Part shown: piece by piece, positions 45,591 to 57,994 of the stretch
How positions within the stretch are numbered: position 1 is the stretch's first letter
How the letters are laid out: the number at the start of each line of letters is the position of its first letter
Source: Nemertoderma westbladi
Taxonomy: Eukaryota; Xenacoelomorpha; Nemertodermatida; Nemertodermatidae
Length of the DNA stretch: 60,152 nucleotides
Reading direction: 5' to 3'
Assembly (NCBI GenBank): GCA_032718475.1
Contig: JAUCBJ010008981.1
Coordinates: 1 to 60,152 of the forward strand
Made by a program: the position numbers and the translations under genes
Notes under the pieces: model-generated
Databases searched by the model: none
Told to the model about the DNA's origin: nothing
What the model saw: the letters and a program-made list of their open reading frames with translations, nothing else

Positions 45591-46891
45591 TTATTATTAT
45601 TATATTTGTTTAATTCAACCATAAAGGTCATATCTAAAATACAGGCACAAGTTAAAGTTTAAAATAATTTAAAATTATAGGCATATACAGAAGGACGTAG
45701 GTAATTAAGGAACATAATAAAATTGTAACTAAAATGCACAATATTTACCTAAAATTTTCACTATTTATAATAACAATTGGCACTATTTACAATAGAGAAT
45801 TGGCAAAGCAAAATCGCCGGAAAGTAGCGTATATTACTGAGGACGGCAGTTATGCCGGACACACGCTAAAATATTATTGTCAGATTTGTTAACGCGGTTA
45901 TGTAGGCTATGAAGAGCTACCCGAAAAATATCTTTAAAAGATTTCATATTAAAATTCACTAACATCTGGCTAGCACTATTTATTTCTTCAACTTCGCTAT
46001 CATACAGCGGTATGTGAAATAGAGATCGGACGCATTTAGTAACTGCAACGCAGAGTTTTCTAAAGCTAGATTGAAGAAAATATCTGCTAGACCACAGCGA
46101 ACAGCAGTATACGGTTGAACGGTAACTATTAAAAACCACCATTTTAACACTGTCTGAACAATTACCGAATTTCCTAATTAACATGTTCGCCCTGGCATAA
46201 AATGATCTAGTTTGTGCTAGCATATCTACGTCATCAGAAAAATCACTAGATATAGTGTGCCCTAGATATTTAAAACTAGTTACATAGCTGAAACTCTTCA
46301 AATCTAATTTAATTTCAGCCGGTTTAATAATCTTTCTGGTTCTACACTGAAAAAACATACACCTCGATTTTTTCGTCCGCATAAATAAAGTGATTTATAA
46401 CAGTGCCATCTAACGAACAGCCAAGTTCGGAAGTAGTTAAGTCTTCACTTAGATTATTTATATAGTAGTTAAATAAAATCGGAGAAGCTGGACTATCCTG
46501 TCTTACTCCATTAGTGCAATAAAAAGAATTCGAAATAAAACCATCCCATTTAACAAACATAGTTTGATGCCTGTACATATAAGCTAGTATGCGAACAATA
46601 AATAAGGGTAGGCCTACGTTACTATTTATAAGTTTACTAAATAATTTAGAATGATGCACGCTATCAAAAAAACATCTAAAAAACAAATATATACATTACA
46701 CCCGTGGTTCAGATAATAATTATAATCTCCTTCAGAGCATAGGTACAAAGCTCAGTGCCGTGATTTTTCTCTAAACCGAACTGATTATTTGTTGTCGTAA
46801 TTATTGGCTCTATCCTAGATAAAATCAAAATCTCGAAGAGCTTGAAGGCAATATTACCAACAGCTATTGGTCTGTAATTAGACGTGTCCAA
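45591..46891 (-). mobile_element. LINE-C: decayed CR1/L2-like non-LTR retrotransposon fragment
   Basis: Three reading-frame pieces on the minus strand follow one another as parts of one reverse transcriptase: NYRPIAV and NQFGLEKNHGTELC (46891-46709); SVHHSKLF, NGVRQDSPASPILFNYYIN and an altered YADE at the catalytic site (46686-46342); then YLGHTISSDFSDDVD and the C-terminal domain (46382-45834). Frameshifts separate them. The 3' side ends in an (ATA)n-like tail at about 45591-45603. The catalytic YADD has become YADE, and the element is dead. Different clade from LINE-A/B. Confidence 0.8.
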
Positions 46892-47734
46892 TATTTAAAC
46901 GTTAACAACTCGATTTGTCGTGTCCAATATTTAAACGTTAATAACTCGGCCGATCCTCGATGAAATCTAACCAAACTTGGTACACATGTTGTTTGGCAAA
47001 AGTTCAGAAATTCTCAAAGTAAAAATTTACGTGTGGCCTTCGAGAGGCTAAGATAAAAGGAGTTAATTATGTTAATTGCGGTAAAAACCGGCATTTTCGT
47101 CTGTCCATTCATGTAAATTAATTATTTTATAGTATAAGATTTCAATAATTATACTTAAAATTTATACAGCTGTAATCCCTATTCCATTATAGTTTTTAAT
47201 TACTTCAAGTGATTTGATTTAAGAAATGTGTTTTTTAATTGATCTAAACGTGATTAACAATCAACAATTCACTTTTTCTACACGCTCGCTTGCAAACTCC
47301 CTATCTATGCTACTTAGCAGCAGCTATAGCTGTATATTAGGTTAAGGAGGTAATTTCATATATTAATATTTCATTACTTCTACATCTCGGTATAAGATAC
47401 ATTTATACCTGTATTTTAGTCAAATAGGATAGGTTCCCCGCCAACAATGTTAATTGTAAAATCCAAATCTATAAAATTAAAATCTAAATTTAAGGATGAG
47501 TTTACGAAATTCTGTAAATTTATTTCAATTTCTTTGGAAAATAATATATGTTTAACTGAGCCTCGTGCTGCGCGAAGGCCCCAGGAACGTGTATGGTCGG
47601 GATGTAATTATTGTCTGGCCTTGGCAACCTGTAAGACACTTGACCCAGGATGGAAATCTTTTATATTGTTCGGAACTATATTCAATTTGGTAGAATATAT
47701 TTAGTGACTTGTTACCATGGTTACAGGACCACCA
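46892..47734. other. Spacer with a short tandem duplication
   Basis: CGTGTCCAATATTTAAACG occurs at about 46883 and 46919, followed by a stretch that reads like diffuse intergenic repeat. No gene seen; the small frames are unsupported. Confidence 0.4.
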
Positions 47735-48001
47735 GTACTACTACTACTAGGTCGAGCGAACTCGGACAGTGGAAATGAGATCCTTCCAGGCTTCCCGATT
47801 CTCCATAGTTGTCACAATTTCGTTTCTCCCAAGTTCAGTATCCCTTTCAAGTTGATCTTTATATGTGAGTTGGTTGCCAGAAAAGTAGATCTGGTATGAC
47901 CTCGTCTTTACTTCCCCAGCAGTGCCCACTGAATCTCTGCGTTCACGGAGGGTGGTTGATACAGGTGGTATTGTACCATAAAGCTCGGCGTTTGTCATGT
48001 G

Positions 48002-49487
48002 CAGGCGCAGAAAGAGTCCCGACTCAAACAGACTACAGCGGCCAAGAATGCAGTTAAGGCTGCAGAAATGAAAACAAATAAGTTGGTGCCAGTTCCCAAG
48101 AAGGGCAACCTAACACTCTATGGTTCTTTTCGGGGAATCTCATTGATCTCGATTGCTGCAAAACTATACAATAGAATTCTATTAAATCGCATCAGGGATC
48201 CCATTGAGAGACTGCTACGTGGAAATCAGAATGGGTTCCGTAAAGGTCGTGGGACCATGGAGCCCATTTTGGCACTTAGAAGGATAATTGAAGAGTTATC
48301 AAAAAAGAAAGACACGCATCTGGCTGTTATCTTTGTTGATTTCTTCAAGGCCTTTGATTCAGTCTCTCGCTCACGTATGTTCAGCATACTTTCATTATAT
48401 GGGATTCCTGATGAAATTATTGCAGCAATCAGATCAGTATACGATGGTTCGACAACATTTGTGTCTACTGTTGACGGTGACACAGAAACCATTTGAAGTG
48501 TTATGGGGCGTCCTCCAAGGAGACACACTTGCACCATTCTTGTTCATTATTGTGGTTGACTATGTTCTACGCATGTCCTTAGATCATCATAATGATGATG
48601 GGGTGATGATAACTCCACCTACTGGCTCCAGAAGTCGAGGAAATCCTGCCAAGTACCTAACTGATCTAGACTTTGCTGATGACTTAGGAGTACTCTCAGA
48701 ATCATTAGAGGGAGCCCAACGGCTCCTCAGCTCATTAGAACATGCTGCTTCTAGTGTTGGTCTTTTTATTAACTCCAGAAAGACCACAATTCTGACAGTT
48801 AACTTTGAAACTCCTCAGCAAGTCTCTGATCGGATGAGCATAAGCTCAAAGGATGGTATGCTTGAGCATGTGGACGACTTCTGATACCTGGGATCATGGA
48901 TCCGGAAGTCAGGTGTGGACCTTCGAATACGTAAGGGAAAGGCATGGGCAGCCTTGAATAGGCTTTCCAGGATTTGGAAGTCACCTAGAATTAATCGGAA
49001 ACTTAAGGTCCGATTATTTAGAGCAGCAGTAGTTCCAGTACTCCTCTACGGGAGTCCATGCTGGGCTCTAACTGCTGAGGACACCAAATCTCTGGATGGC
49101 ACATTCACAAAAATGCTACGCCGGGTACATTGTGTCAAGTACAATGCACACATCTCCAACCAGACACTATATAACATTGGAGGTGTCTCATTGGTTCCCC
49201 CAAGCTTGACACTGGAACAAAATCGCCTCCGCTTTGCAGGACATTGCTTTCGCCGTGAGGACCAGCCAGTGCATAATCTTGTACTTTGGCAGCCTCATGG
49301 AGTGAATAAGCATGGTGGACAGCCCATGACTTTCTTGAGACGCATCTTAAAGGACACTGGCCTTAAAGATGCGGATGATCTAGCAAATGTCATGGGTGAT
49401 AGGGAGTTGTGGTGGTGCAATTTTGTTGACAAGCCGGCACAGCATTCTTAAAAATGCAGCTGCAATGCAGCATGCCGATCCTAGTAG
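48002..49487 (+). mobile_element. LINE-A copy 4, nested in LINE-B copy 2, TSD TTGTCATGTG
   Basis: Flanked by TTGTCATGTG at 47992-48001 and 49488-49497. The uninterrupted target is visible in LINE-B copy 1 at about 16000 (complement of TTTGCCATGTGTTG). Compared with copy 2, a deletion of over 100 codons joins TTAAKNAVKAA to KTNKLVPVPKK; one extra A at about 48486 shifts the frame, and a TGA at about 48882 replaces a Tyr-preceding Cys codon. The C-terminal domain (48915-49451) is open. Confidence 0.92.
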
Positions 49488-50511
49488 TTGTCATGTGTTG
49501 TCTCCAGTTGATGTTTAGGGCTGCCCTTAGTAGTCTTATGTAGCAACCATCAATTCCTTGTTCAAGTGATTTGGTCAGTGTCCAGGTCTCACCTCCGTAT
49601 AAAAATACACTTTCCACTGTGGCTCGAAAGAACTTAGTCTTCAGGTGCCTGGAGAGATCTGATTTCCAGATGGTATACATTTTTGATAGAGCGACCCAAT
49701 CCTTTGCTTTCCTAACTTCTATGTCCTTTTTGCTACTCTCTATCCATGATTCAAGGTACTGGAAGTCGTCGACCTTCTTTAGTTGATTATTATCAATGGT
49801 TGTCAAGTTTCCATCAACATTAAAGGTCATGAATTCGGTCTTGGTAGCATTTATATGCAATCCAACCCCCTTAGCAGCCCTCTCCACTTTATTTAGTAGA
49901 AGCTGTGCATCTGTTAGCGTATTAGAGAGCAGGGCGATGTCATCCACAAAGTCGGTGTCTGTGACTGTAGTTACCGGATATCTACTACTGCTGCGTTCTT
50001 GAAGTGTGAATCCCAGATCTTCAACAACTTTGTGGCCGTCCTCATTGCGTAATCCAGTACAATTACAAATAGTAATGGTGCTAATGTGTCACCTTGCAGT
50101 ACGCCAGCCTGGATTGAGAAAAAGGATTGAGTTTCACCATCTGGTGAGAGTGTACCTGTGCTTCTGTGACACAATATAACAATCCAATGCCAGCAACAAT
50201 TACTTCTGGTATTCCATAAGCTCTTAGGATTTCAAGCATTTTACCTCTATGGATAGAGTCGAATGCCTTCTTGAAGTCCACAAAAGTCATGACTGCGGGG
50301 AGATTCTTTGACTAAATTCCTTCAATCAGTCTCCGTAGTGCAAGTATCTGAGCTATTGTTGATCTATTTGGTCGAAATCCGTTTTGGCTCTTACGCAGTA
50401 GTTTCTCTATTTGAGGCCTAATCCTATATAGAATCATTTTATTGTATATTTTGGCAGCTACCACAAGCAGACAGATCCCACGATAGTTTGTTGGTATACC
50501 GAGGTCTCCTT

Positions 50512-51567
50512 CCGTAAAGGTCGTGGGACCATGGAGCCCATTTTGGCACTTAGAAGGATAATTGAAGAATTATCAAAAAAGAAAGACAGGCATCTGGCTG
50601 TTATCTTTGTTGACTTCTTCAAGGCCTTTGATTCAGTCTCTCGGTCACGTATGTTCAGCATACTTTCATTATATGATGGGGTGATGATAACTCCACCTAC
50701 TGGCTCCAGAAGTCGAGGAAATCCTGCCAAGTACCTAACTGATCTAGACTTTGCTGATGACTTAGGAGTACTCTCAGAATCATTAGAGGGAGCCCAACGG
50801 CTCCTCAGCTCATTAGAACATGCCGCTTCTAGTGTTGGTCTTTTTATTAACTCCAGAAAGACCAAAATTCTGACAGTTAACTTTGAAAGTCCTCAGCAAG
50901 TCTCTGATCGGATGAGCATAAGCTCAAAGGATGGTATGCTTGAGCATGTGGACGACTTCTGTTACCTGGGATCATGGATCCGGAAGTCAGTACGTATACG
51001 AATACGTAAGGGAAATGCATGGGCAGCCTTGAATAGGCTTTCCAGGATTTGGAAGTCACCGAGAATTAATCGGAAACTTAAGGTCGGATTATTTAGAGCA
51101 GCAGTAGTTCCAGTACTCCTCTACGGGAGTCCATGCTGGGCTCTAACTGCTGAGGACACCAAATCTCTGGATGGCACATTCACAAGAATGCTACGCCGGG
51201 TTCATTGTGTCAAGTACAATGCACACATCTCCAACCAGACACTATATAACATTGGAGGTGTCTCATTGGTTCCCCCAAGCTTGACACTAGAACAAAATCG
51301 CCTCTGCTTTGCAGGACATTGCTTTCGCCGTGAGGACCAGCCAGTGCATAATCTTGTACTTTGGCAGCCTCATGGAGTGAATAAGCATGGTGGACAGCCC
51401 ATGACTTTCTTGAGACGCATCTTAAAGGACACTGGCCTTAAAGATGCGGATGATCTAGCAAATGTCATGGGTGAAAGGGAGTTGTGGCGGTGCAATTTTG
51501 TTGACAAGCCGGCACAGCATTCTTAAAAATGCAGCTGCAATGCAGCATGCCGATCCTAGTAGTAGTA
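50512..51567 (+). mobile_element. LINE-A copy 5, nested in LINE-B copy 2, TSD GAGGTCTCCTT
   Basis: Flanked by GAGGTCTCCTT at 50501-50511 and 51568-51578. Removing it rejoins LPKKGDL to IPTNYRGI of LINE-B in frame. The copy starts at FRKGRGTMEP and is open for 331 codons (50531-51526), but an internal deletion of about 60 codons joins SILSLY to DGVMITPP, removing the LQGD block. FADD remains. Not functional. Confidence 0.92.
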
Positions 51568-52073
51568 GAGGTCTCCTTTCTTAGGGAGAGGCTTTAGTTG
51601 ACCTTTAGTCCAAATTGGTGGTGGTTTTTCCCCTTTTAACATCCGGTCTGTTTAGCACTCCTGTTTTCCATACCTCCGCTGGGATTTCATCTAAATCACT
51701 CGCTTTATTATTGGACATGCTTTTAATGCTTCTTTGGAGTTCGGCAGGCGTGAAGTCCCCTGTCTCTATAGGTAGTGTCTTGTCATATATTTTCCTTGTA
51801 GGGCTGACCTCGATGTTTGGTGGCTCACCAAGCAAGTTGTGGAAGTGATTTTTCCACTTCCCAACACGTTCTCTTCAGGACTATCGGCTTTGAGGCGCCC
51901 CTTTGCACAACTTTTCCGACCAGATACCTCATTTACAGTTTGCCAGGTAAGTCTTCATTGTTGCTGTATGGGAGCTGTTCGATTTTATCATGTATGTACT
52001 TTTCCTGGCTGATGTTGTAGGCCAATTTAAGATCGTCCTTAGCTTTCTCAACCTTGTTAGTGTTTTCGGTTGT

Positions 52074-55000
52074 TGTGGTTATGGTAACTCAACTACGTTA
52101 TGGTGGGTTGTGGTTACGGTAACTCAACTACGTTATGGTTGGTTGTGGTTACGATAACTCAACTACGTTATGGTGGGTTGTGGTTACGATAACTCAACTA
52201 CGTTATGGTGGGTTGTGGTTACGATAACTTAACTACGTTATGGTGGGTTGTGGTTACGATAACTCAACTACGTTATGGTGGGTTGTGGTTACGATAACTC
52301 AACTACGTTATGGTGGGTTGTGGTTACGATAACTCAACTACGTTATGGTTGGTTGTGGTTACGATAACTCAACTACGTTATGGTTGGTTGTGGTTACGAT
52401 AACTCAACTACGTTATGGTGGGTTGTGGTTACGATAACTCAACTACGTTATGGTTGGTTGTGGTTACGATAACCCAACTACGTTATGGTGGGTTGTGGTT
52501 ACGATAACTCAACTACCTTATGGTGGGTTGTGGTTACGATAACTCAACTACGTTATGGTGGGTTGTGGTTACGATAACTCAACTACGTTATGGTGGGTTG
52601 TGGTTACGATAACTTAACTACGTTATGGTGGGTTGTGGTTACGATAACTCAACTACGTTATGGTTGGTTGTGGTTACGATAACTCAACTACGTTATGGTT
52701 GGTTGTGGTTACGATAACTTAACTACGTTATGGTGGGTTGTGGTTACGGTAACTCAACTACGTTATGGTGGGTTGTGGTTACGGTAACTCTACTACGTTA
52801 TGGTGGGTTGTGGTTACGGTAACTCAACTACGTTATGGTGGGTTGTGGTTACGGTAACTCAACTACGTTATGGTGGGTTGTGGTTACGGTAACTCAACTA
52901 CGTTATGGTGGGTTGTGGTTACGGTAACTCAACTACGTTATGGTGGGTTGTGGTTACGGTAACTCAACTACGTTATGGTGGGTTGTGGTTACGGTAACTC
53001 AACTACGTTATGGTGGGTTGTGGTTACGGTAACTCAACTACGTTATGGTTGGTTGTGGTTACGATAACTTAACTACGTTATGATGGTTGTGGTTACGGTA
53101 ACTCAACTACGTTATGGTGGGTTGTGGTTACGGTAACTCTACTACGTTATGGTGGGTTGTGGTTACGGTAACTCAACTACGTTATGGTGGGTTGTGGTTA
53201 CGTTAACTCAACTACGTTATGGTGGGTTGTGCTTACGGTAACTCAACTACGTTATGGTGGGTTGTGGTTATGGTAACTCAACTACGTTATGGTGGGTTGT
53301 GGTTACGGTAACTCAACTACGTTATGGTTGGTTGTGGTTACGATAACTCAACTACGTTATGGTGGGTTGTGGTTACGATAACTCAACTACGTTATGGTGG
53401 GTTGTGGTTACGATAACTTAACTACGTTATGGTGGGTTGTGGTTACGATAACTCAACTACGTTATGGTGGGTTGTGGTTACGATAACTCAACTACGTTAT
53501 GGTGGGTTGTGGTTACGATAACTCAACTACGTTATGGTTGGTAGTGGTTACGATAACTCAACTACGTTATGGTTGGTTGTGGTTACGATAACTCAACTAC
53601 GTTATGGTGGGTTGTGGTTACGATAACTCAACTACGTTATGGTTGGTTGTGGTTACGATAACCCAACTACGTTATGGTGGGTTGTGGTTACGATAACTCA
53701 ACTACCTTATGGTGGGTTGTGGTTACGATAACTCAACTACGTTATGGTGGGTTGTGGTTACGATAACTCAACTACGTTATGGTGGGTTGTGGTTACGATA
53801 ACTTAACTACGTTATGGTGGGTTGTGGTTACGATAACTCAACTACGTTATGGTTGGTTGTGGTTACGATAACTCAACTACGTTATGGTTGGTTGTGGTTA
53901 CGATAACTTAACTACGTTATGGTGGGTTGTGGTTACGGTAACTCAACTACGTTATGGTGGGTTGTGGTTACGGTAACTCTACTACGTTATGGTGGGTTGT
54001 GGTTACGGTAACTCAACTACGTTATGGTGGGTTGTGGTTACGGTAACTCAACTACGTTATGGTGGGTTGTGGTTACGGTAACTCAACTACGTTATGGTGG
54101 GTTGTGGTTACGGTAACTCAACTACGTTATGGTGGGTTGTGGTTACGGTAACTCAACTACGTTATGGTGGGTTGTGGTTACGGTAACTCAACTACGTTAT
54201 GGTGGGTTGTGGTTACGGTAACTCAACTACGTTATGGTTGGTTGTGGTTACGATAACTTAACTACGTTATGGTGGTTGTGGTTACGGTAACTCAACTACG
54301 TTATGGTGGGTTGTGGTTACGGTAACTCTACTACGTTATGGTGGGTTGTGGTTACGGTAACTCAACTACGTTATGGTGGGTTGTGGTTACGTTAACTCAA
54401 CTACGTTATGGTGGGTTGTGGTTACGGTAACTCAACTACGTTATGGTGGGTTGTGGTTACGGTAACTCAACTACGTTATGGTGGGTTGTGGTTACGGTAA
54501 CTCAACTACGTTATGGTGGGTTGTGGTTACGGTAACTCAACTACGTTATGGTGGGTTGTGGTTACGGTAACTCTACTACGTTATGGTGGGTTGTGGTTAC
54601 GGTAACTCAACTACGTTATGGTGGGTTGTGGTTACGGTAACTCAACTACGTTATGGTGGGTTGTGGTTACGGTAACTCAACTACGTTATGGTGGGTTGTG
54701 GTTACGGTAACTCAACTACGTTATGATGGGTTGTGGTTACGGTAACTCAACTACGTTATGGTGGGTTGTGGTTACGGTAACTCAACTACGTTATGGTGGG
54801 TTGAGGTCACGATAACTCAACTACGTTATGGTGGGTTGTGGTTGCGGTAACTCAACTACGTTATAGTGGGTTGTGGTTACGGTAACTCAACTACGTTATG
54901 GTGGGTTGTGGTTACGGTAACTCAACTACGTTATGGTGGGTTGTGGTTACGGTAACTCTACTACGTTATGGTGGGTTGTGGTTACGATAACTCAACTACG

Positions 55001-57994
55001 TTATGGTGGGTTGTGGTTACGGTAACTCAACTACGTTATGGTGGGTTGTGGTTACGGTAACTCAACTACGTTATGGTGGGTTGTGGTTACGGTAACTCAA
55101 CTACGTTATGGTGGGTTGTGGTTACGATAACTCAACTACGTTATGGTGGGTTGTGGTTACGGTAACTCAACTACGTTATGGTGGGTTGTGGTTACGGTAA
55201 CTCAACTACGTTATGGTGGGTTGTGGTTACGGTAACTCAACTACGTTATGGTGGGTTGTGGTTACGGTAACTCAACTACGTTATGGTGGGTTGTGGTTAC
55301 GATAACTTAACTACGTTATGGTGGGTTGTGGTTACGGTAACTCAACTACGTTATGGTGGGTTGTGGTTACGGTAACTCAACTACGTTATGGTGGGTTGTG
55401 GTTACGGTAACTCAACTACGTTATGGTGGGTTGTGGTTACGGTAACTCAACTACGTTATGGTGGGTTGTGGTTACGGTAACTCAACTACGTTATGGTGGG
55501 TTGTGGTTACGGTAACTCAACTACGTTATGGTGGGTTGTGGTTACGGTAACTCAACTACGTTATGGTGGGTTGTGGTTACGGTAACTCAACTACGTTATG
55601 GTGGGTTGTGGTTACGATAACTCAACTACGTTATGGTGGGTTGTGGTTACGGTAACTCAACTACGTTATGGTGGGTTGTGGTTACGGTAACTCAACTACG
55701 TTATGGTGGGTTGTGGTTACGGTAACTCAACTACGTTATGGTGGGTTGTGGTTACGATAACTCAACTACGTTATGGTGGGTTGTGGTTACGGTAACTCAA
55801 CTACGTTATGGTGGGTTGTGGTTACGGTAACTCAACTACGTTATGGTGGGTTGTGGTTACGGTAACTCAACTACGTTATGGTGGGTTGTGGTTACGATAA
55901 CTCAACTACGTTATGGTGGGTTGTGGTTACGGTAACTCAACTACGTTATGGTGGGTTGTGGTTACGGTAACTCAACTACGTTATGGTGGGTTGTGGTTAC
56001 GGTAACTCAACTACGTTATGGTGGGTTGTGGTTACGATAACTCAACTACGTTATGGTGGGTTGTGGTTACGGTAACTCAACTACGTTATGGTGGGTTGTG
56101 GTTACGGTAACTCAACTACGTTATGGTGGGTTGTGGTTACGGTAACTCAACTACGTTATGGTGGGTTGTGGTTACGGTAACTCAACTACGTTATGGTGGG
56201 TTGTGGTTACGATAACTCAACTACGTTATGGTGGGTTGTGGTTACGGTAACTCAACTACGTTATGGTGGGTTGTGGTTACGGTAACTCAACTACGTTATG
56301 GTGGGTTGTGGTTACGGTAACTCAACTACGTTATGGTGGGTTGTGGTTACGATAACTCAACTACGTTATGGTGGGTTGTGGTTACGGTAACTCAACTACG
56401 TTATGGTGGGTTGTGGTTACGGTAACTCAACTACGTTATGGTGGGTTGTGGTTACGATAACTCAACTACGTTATGGTGGGTTGTGGTTACGGTAACTCAA
56501 CTACGTTATGGTGGGTTGTGGTTACGGTAACTCAACTACGTTATGGTGGGTTGTGGTTACGGTAACTCAACTACGTTATGGTGGGTTGTGGTTACGATAA
56601 CTCAACTACGTTATGGTGGGTTGTGGTTACGGTAACTCAACTACGTTATGGTGGGTTGTGGTTACGGTAACTCAACTACGTTATGGTGGGTTGTGGTTAC
56701 GGTAACTCAACTACGTTATGGTGGGTTGTGGTTACGGTAACTCAACTACGTTATGGTGGGTTGTGGTTACGGATAACTCAACTACGTTATGGTGGGTTGT
56801 GGTTACGATAACTCAACTACGTTATGGTGGGTTGTGGTTACGGTAACTCAACTACGTTATGGTGGGTTGTGGTTACGATAACTCAACTACGTTATGGTGG
56901 GTTGTGGTTACGATAACTCAACTACGTTATGGTGGGTTGTGGTTACGATAACTCAACTACGTTATGGTGGGTTGTGGTTACGATAACTCAACTACGTTAT
57001 GGTGGGTTGTGGTTACGATAACTCAACTACGTTATGGTGGGTTGTGGTTACGATAACTCAACTACGTTATGGTGGGTTGTGGTTACGGTAACTCAACTAC
57101 GTTATGGTGGGTTGTGGTTACGATAACTCAACTACGTTATGGTGGGTTGTGGTTACGATAACTCAACTACGTTATGGTGGGTTGTGGTTACGATAACTCA
57201 ACTACGTTATGGTGGGTTGTGGTTACGATAACTCAACTACGTTATGGTGGGTTGTGGTTACGATAACTCAACTACGTTATGGTGGGTTGTGGTTACGGTA
57301 ACTCAACTACGTTATGGTGGGTTGTGGTTACGGTAACTCAACTACGTTATGGTGGGTTGTGGTTACGATAACTCAACTACGTTATGGTGGGTTGTGGTTA
57401 CGGTAACTCAACTACGTTATGGTGGGTTGTGGTTACGATAACTCAACTACGTTATGGTGGGTTGTGGTTACGATAACTCAACTACGTTATGGTGGGTTGT
57501 GGTTACGATAACTCAACTACGTTATGGTGGGTTGTGGTTACGATAACTCAACTACGTTATGGTGGGTTGTGGTTACGATAACTCAACTACGTTATGGTGG
57601 GTTGTGGTTACGGTAACTCAACTACGTTATGGTGGGTTGTGGTTACGGTAACTCAACTACGTTATGGTGGGTTGTGGTTACGATAACTCAACTACGTTAT
57701 GGTGGGTTGTGGTTACGATAACTCAACTACGTTATGGTGGGTTGTGGTTACGATAACTCAACTACGTTATGGTGGGTTGTGGTTACGGTAACTCAACTAC
57801 GTTATGGTGGGTTGTGGTTACGGTAACTCAACTACGTTATGGTGGGTTGTGGTTACGATAACTCAACTACGTTATGGTGGGTTGTGGTTACGGTAACTCA
57901 ACTACGTTATGGTGGGTTGTGGTTACGATAACTCAACTACGTTATGGTGGGTTGTGGTTACGATAACTCAACTACGTTATGGTGGGTTGTGGTT
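52074..57994 (+). repeat. 35-bp minisatellite, about 169 copies, with higher-order structure
   Basis: The unit contains GGTTACGGTAACTCAACTAC followed by GTTATGGTGGGTTGT. The common variant has GATAAC instead of GGTAAC. Rare variants (AACCC at 52471/53660, ACCTTA at 52515/53704, AACTCTAC at 52786/53975, CGTTAACTCA at 53211/54400) recur at exactly 1189 bp, showing that about 34 units were duplicated en bloc (52074-53262 and 53263-54451). From about 55600 the GATAAC variant appears mostly every 140 bp, a four-unit higher-order repeat. It abuts LINE-B copy 2 on the left and ends at GTTACTTGTACATT on the right. Confidence 0.96.

Larger units (their letters stand above)
47735..52073 (-). mobile_element. 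LINE-B copy 2, 5'-truncated, with two LINE-A copies nested inside
   Basis: Reading on the minus strand from 52073: a linker region (YNISQEKYIHDKIEQLPYS), SMSNNKASDLDEIPAEVW, LKPLPKKGDL, then LINE-A copy 5, then IPTNYRGICLLVVAAKIYN, SQNGFRPNRST, FVDFKKAFDSIH, VLQGDTLAPLLFV, FVDDIALLSNT (catalytic FVDD), VDDFQYLESWIESSKKD, NINWRQHM, then LINE-A copy 4, then AELYGTIPPVSTTL to the end. It ends with an (AGT)n tail at about 47735-47750. Several frameshifts and stops; the endonuclease domain is missing. At its truncated 5' end it runs straight into the 35-bp array. Confidence 0.88.

Noticed and set aside
47447-47704. 85-codon + frame between LINE-C and LINE-B copy 2
   Set aside because: No acceptor or donor, no recognisable domain and AT-rich codon use like the spacer.
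52074-57994. Telomeric repeat
   Set aside because: The unit is 35 bp and contains no TTAGGG/TTAGG-type short motif array.
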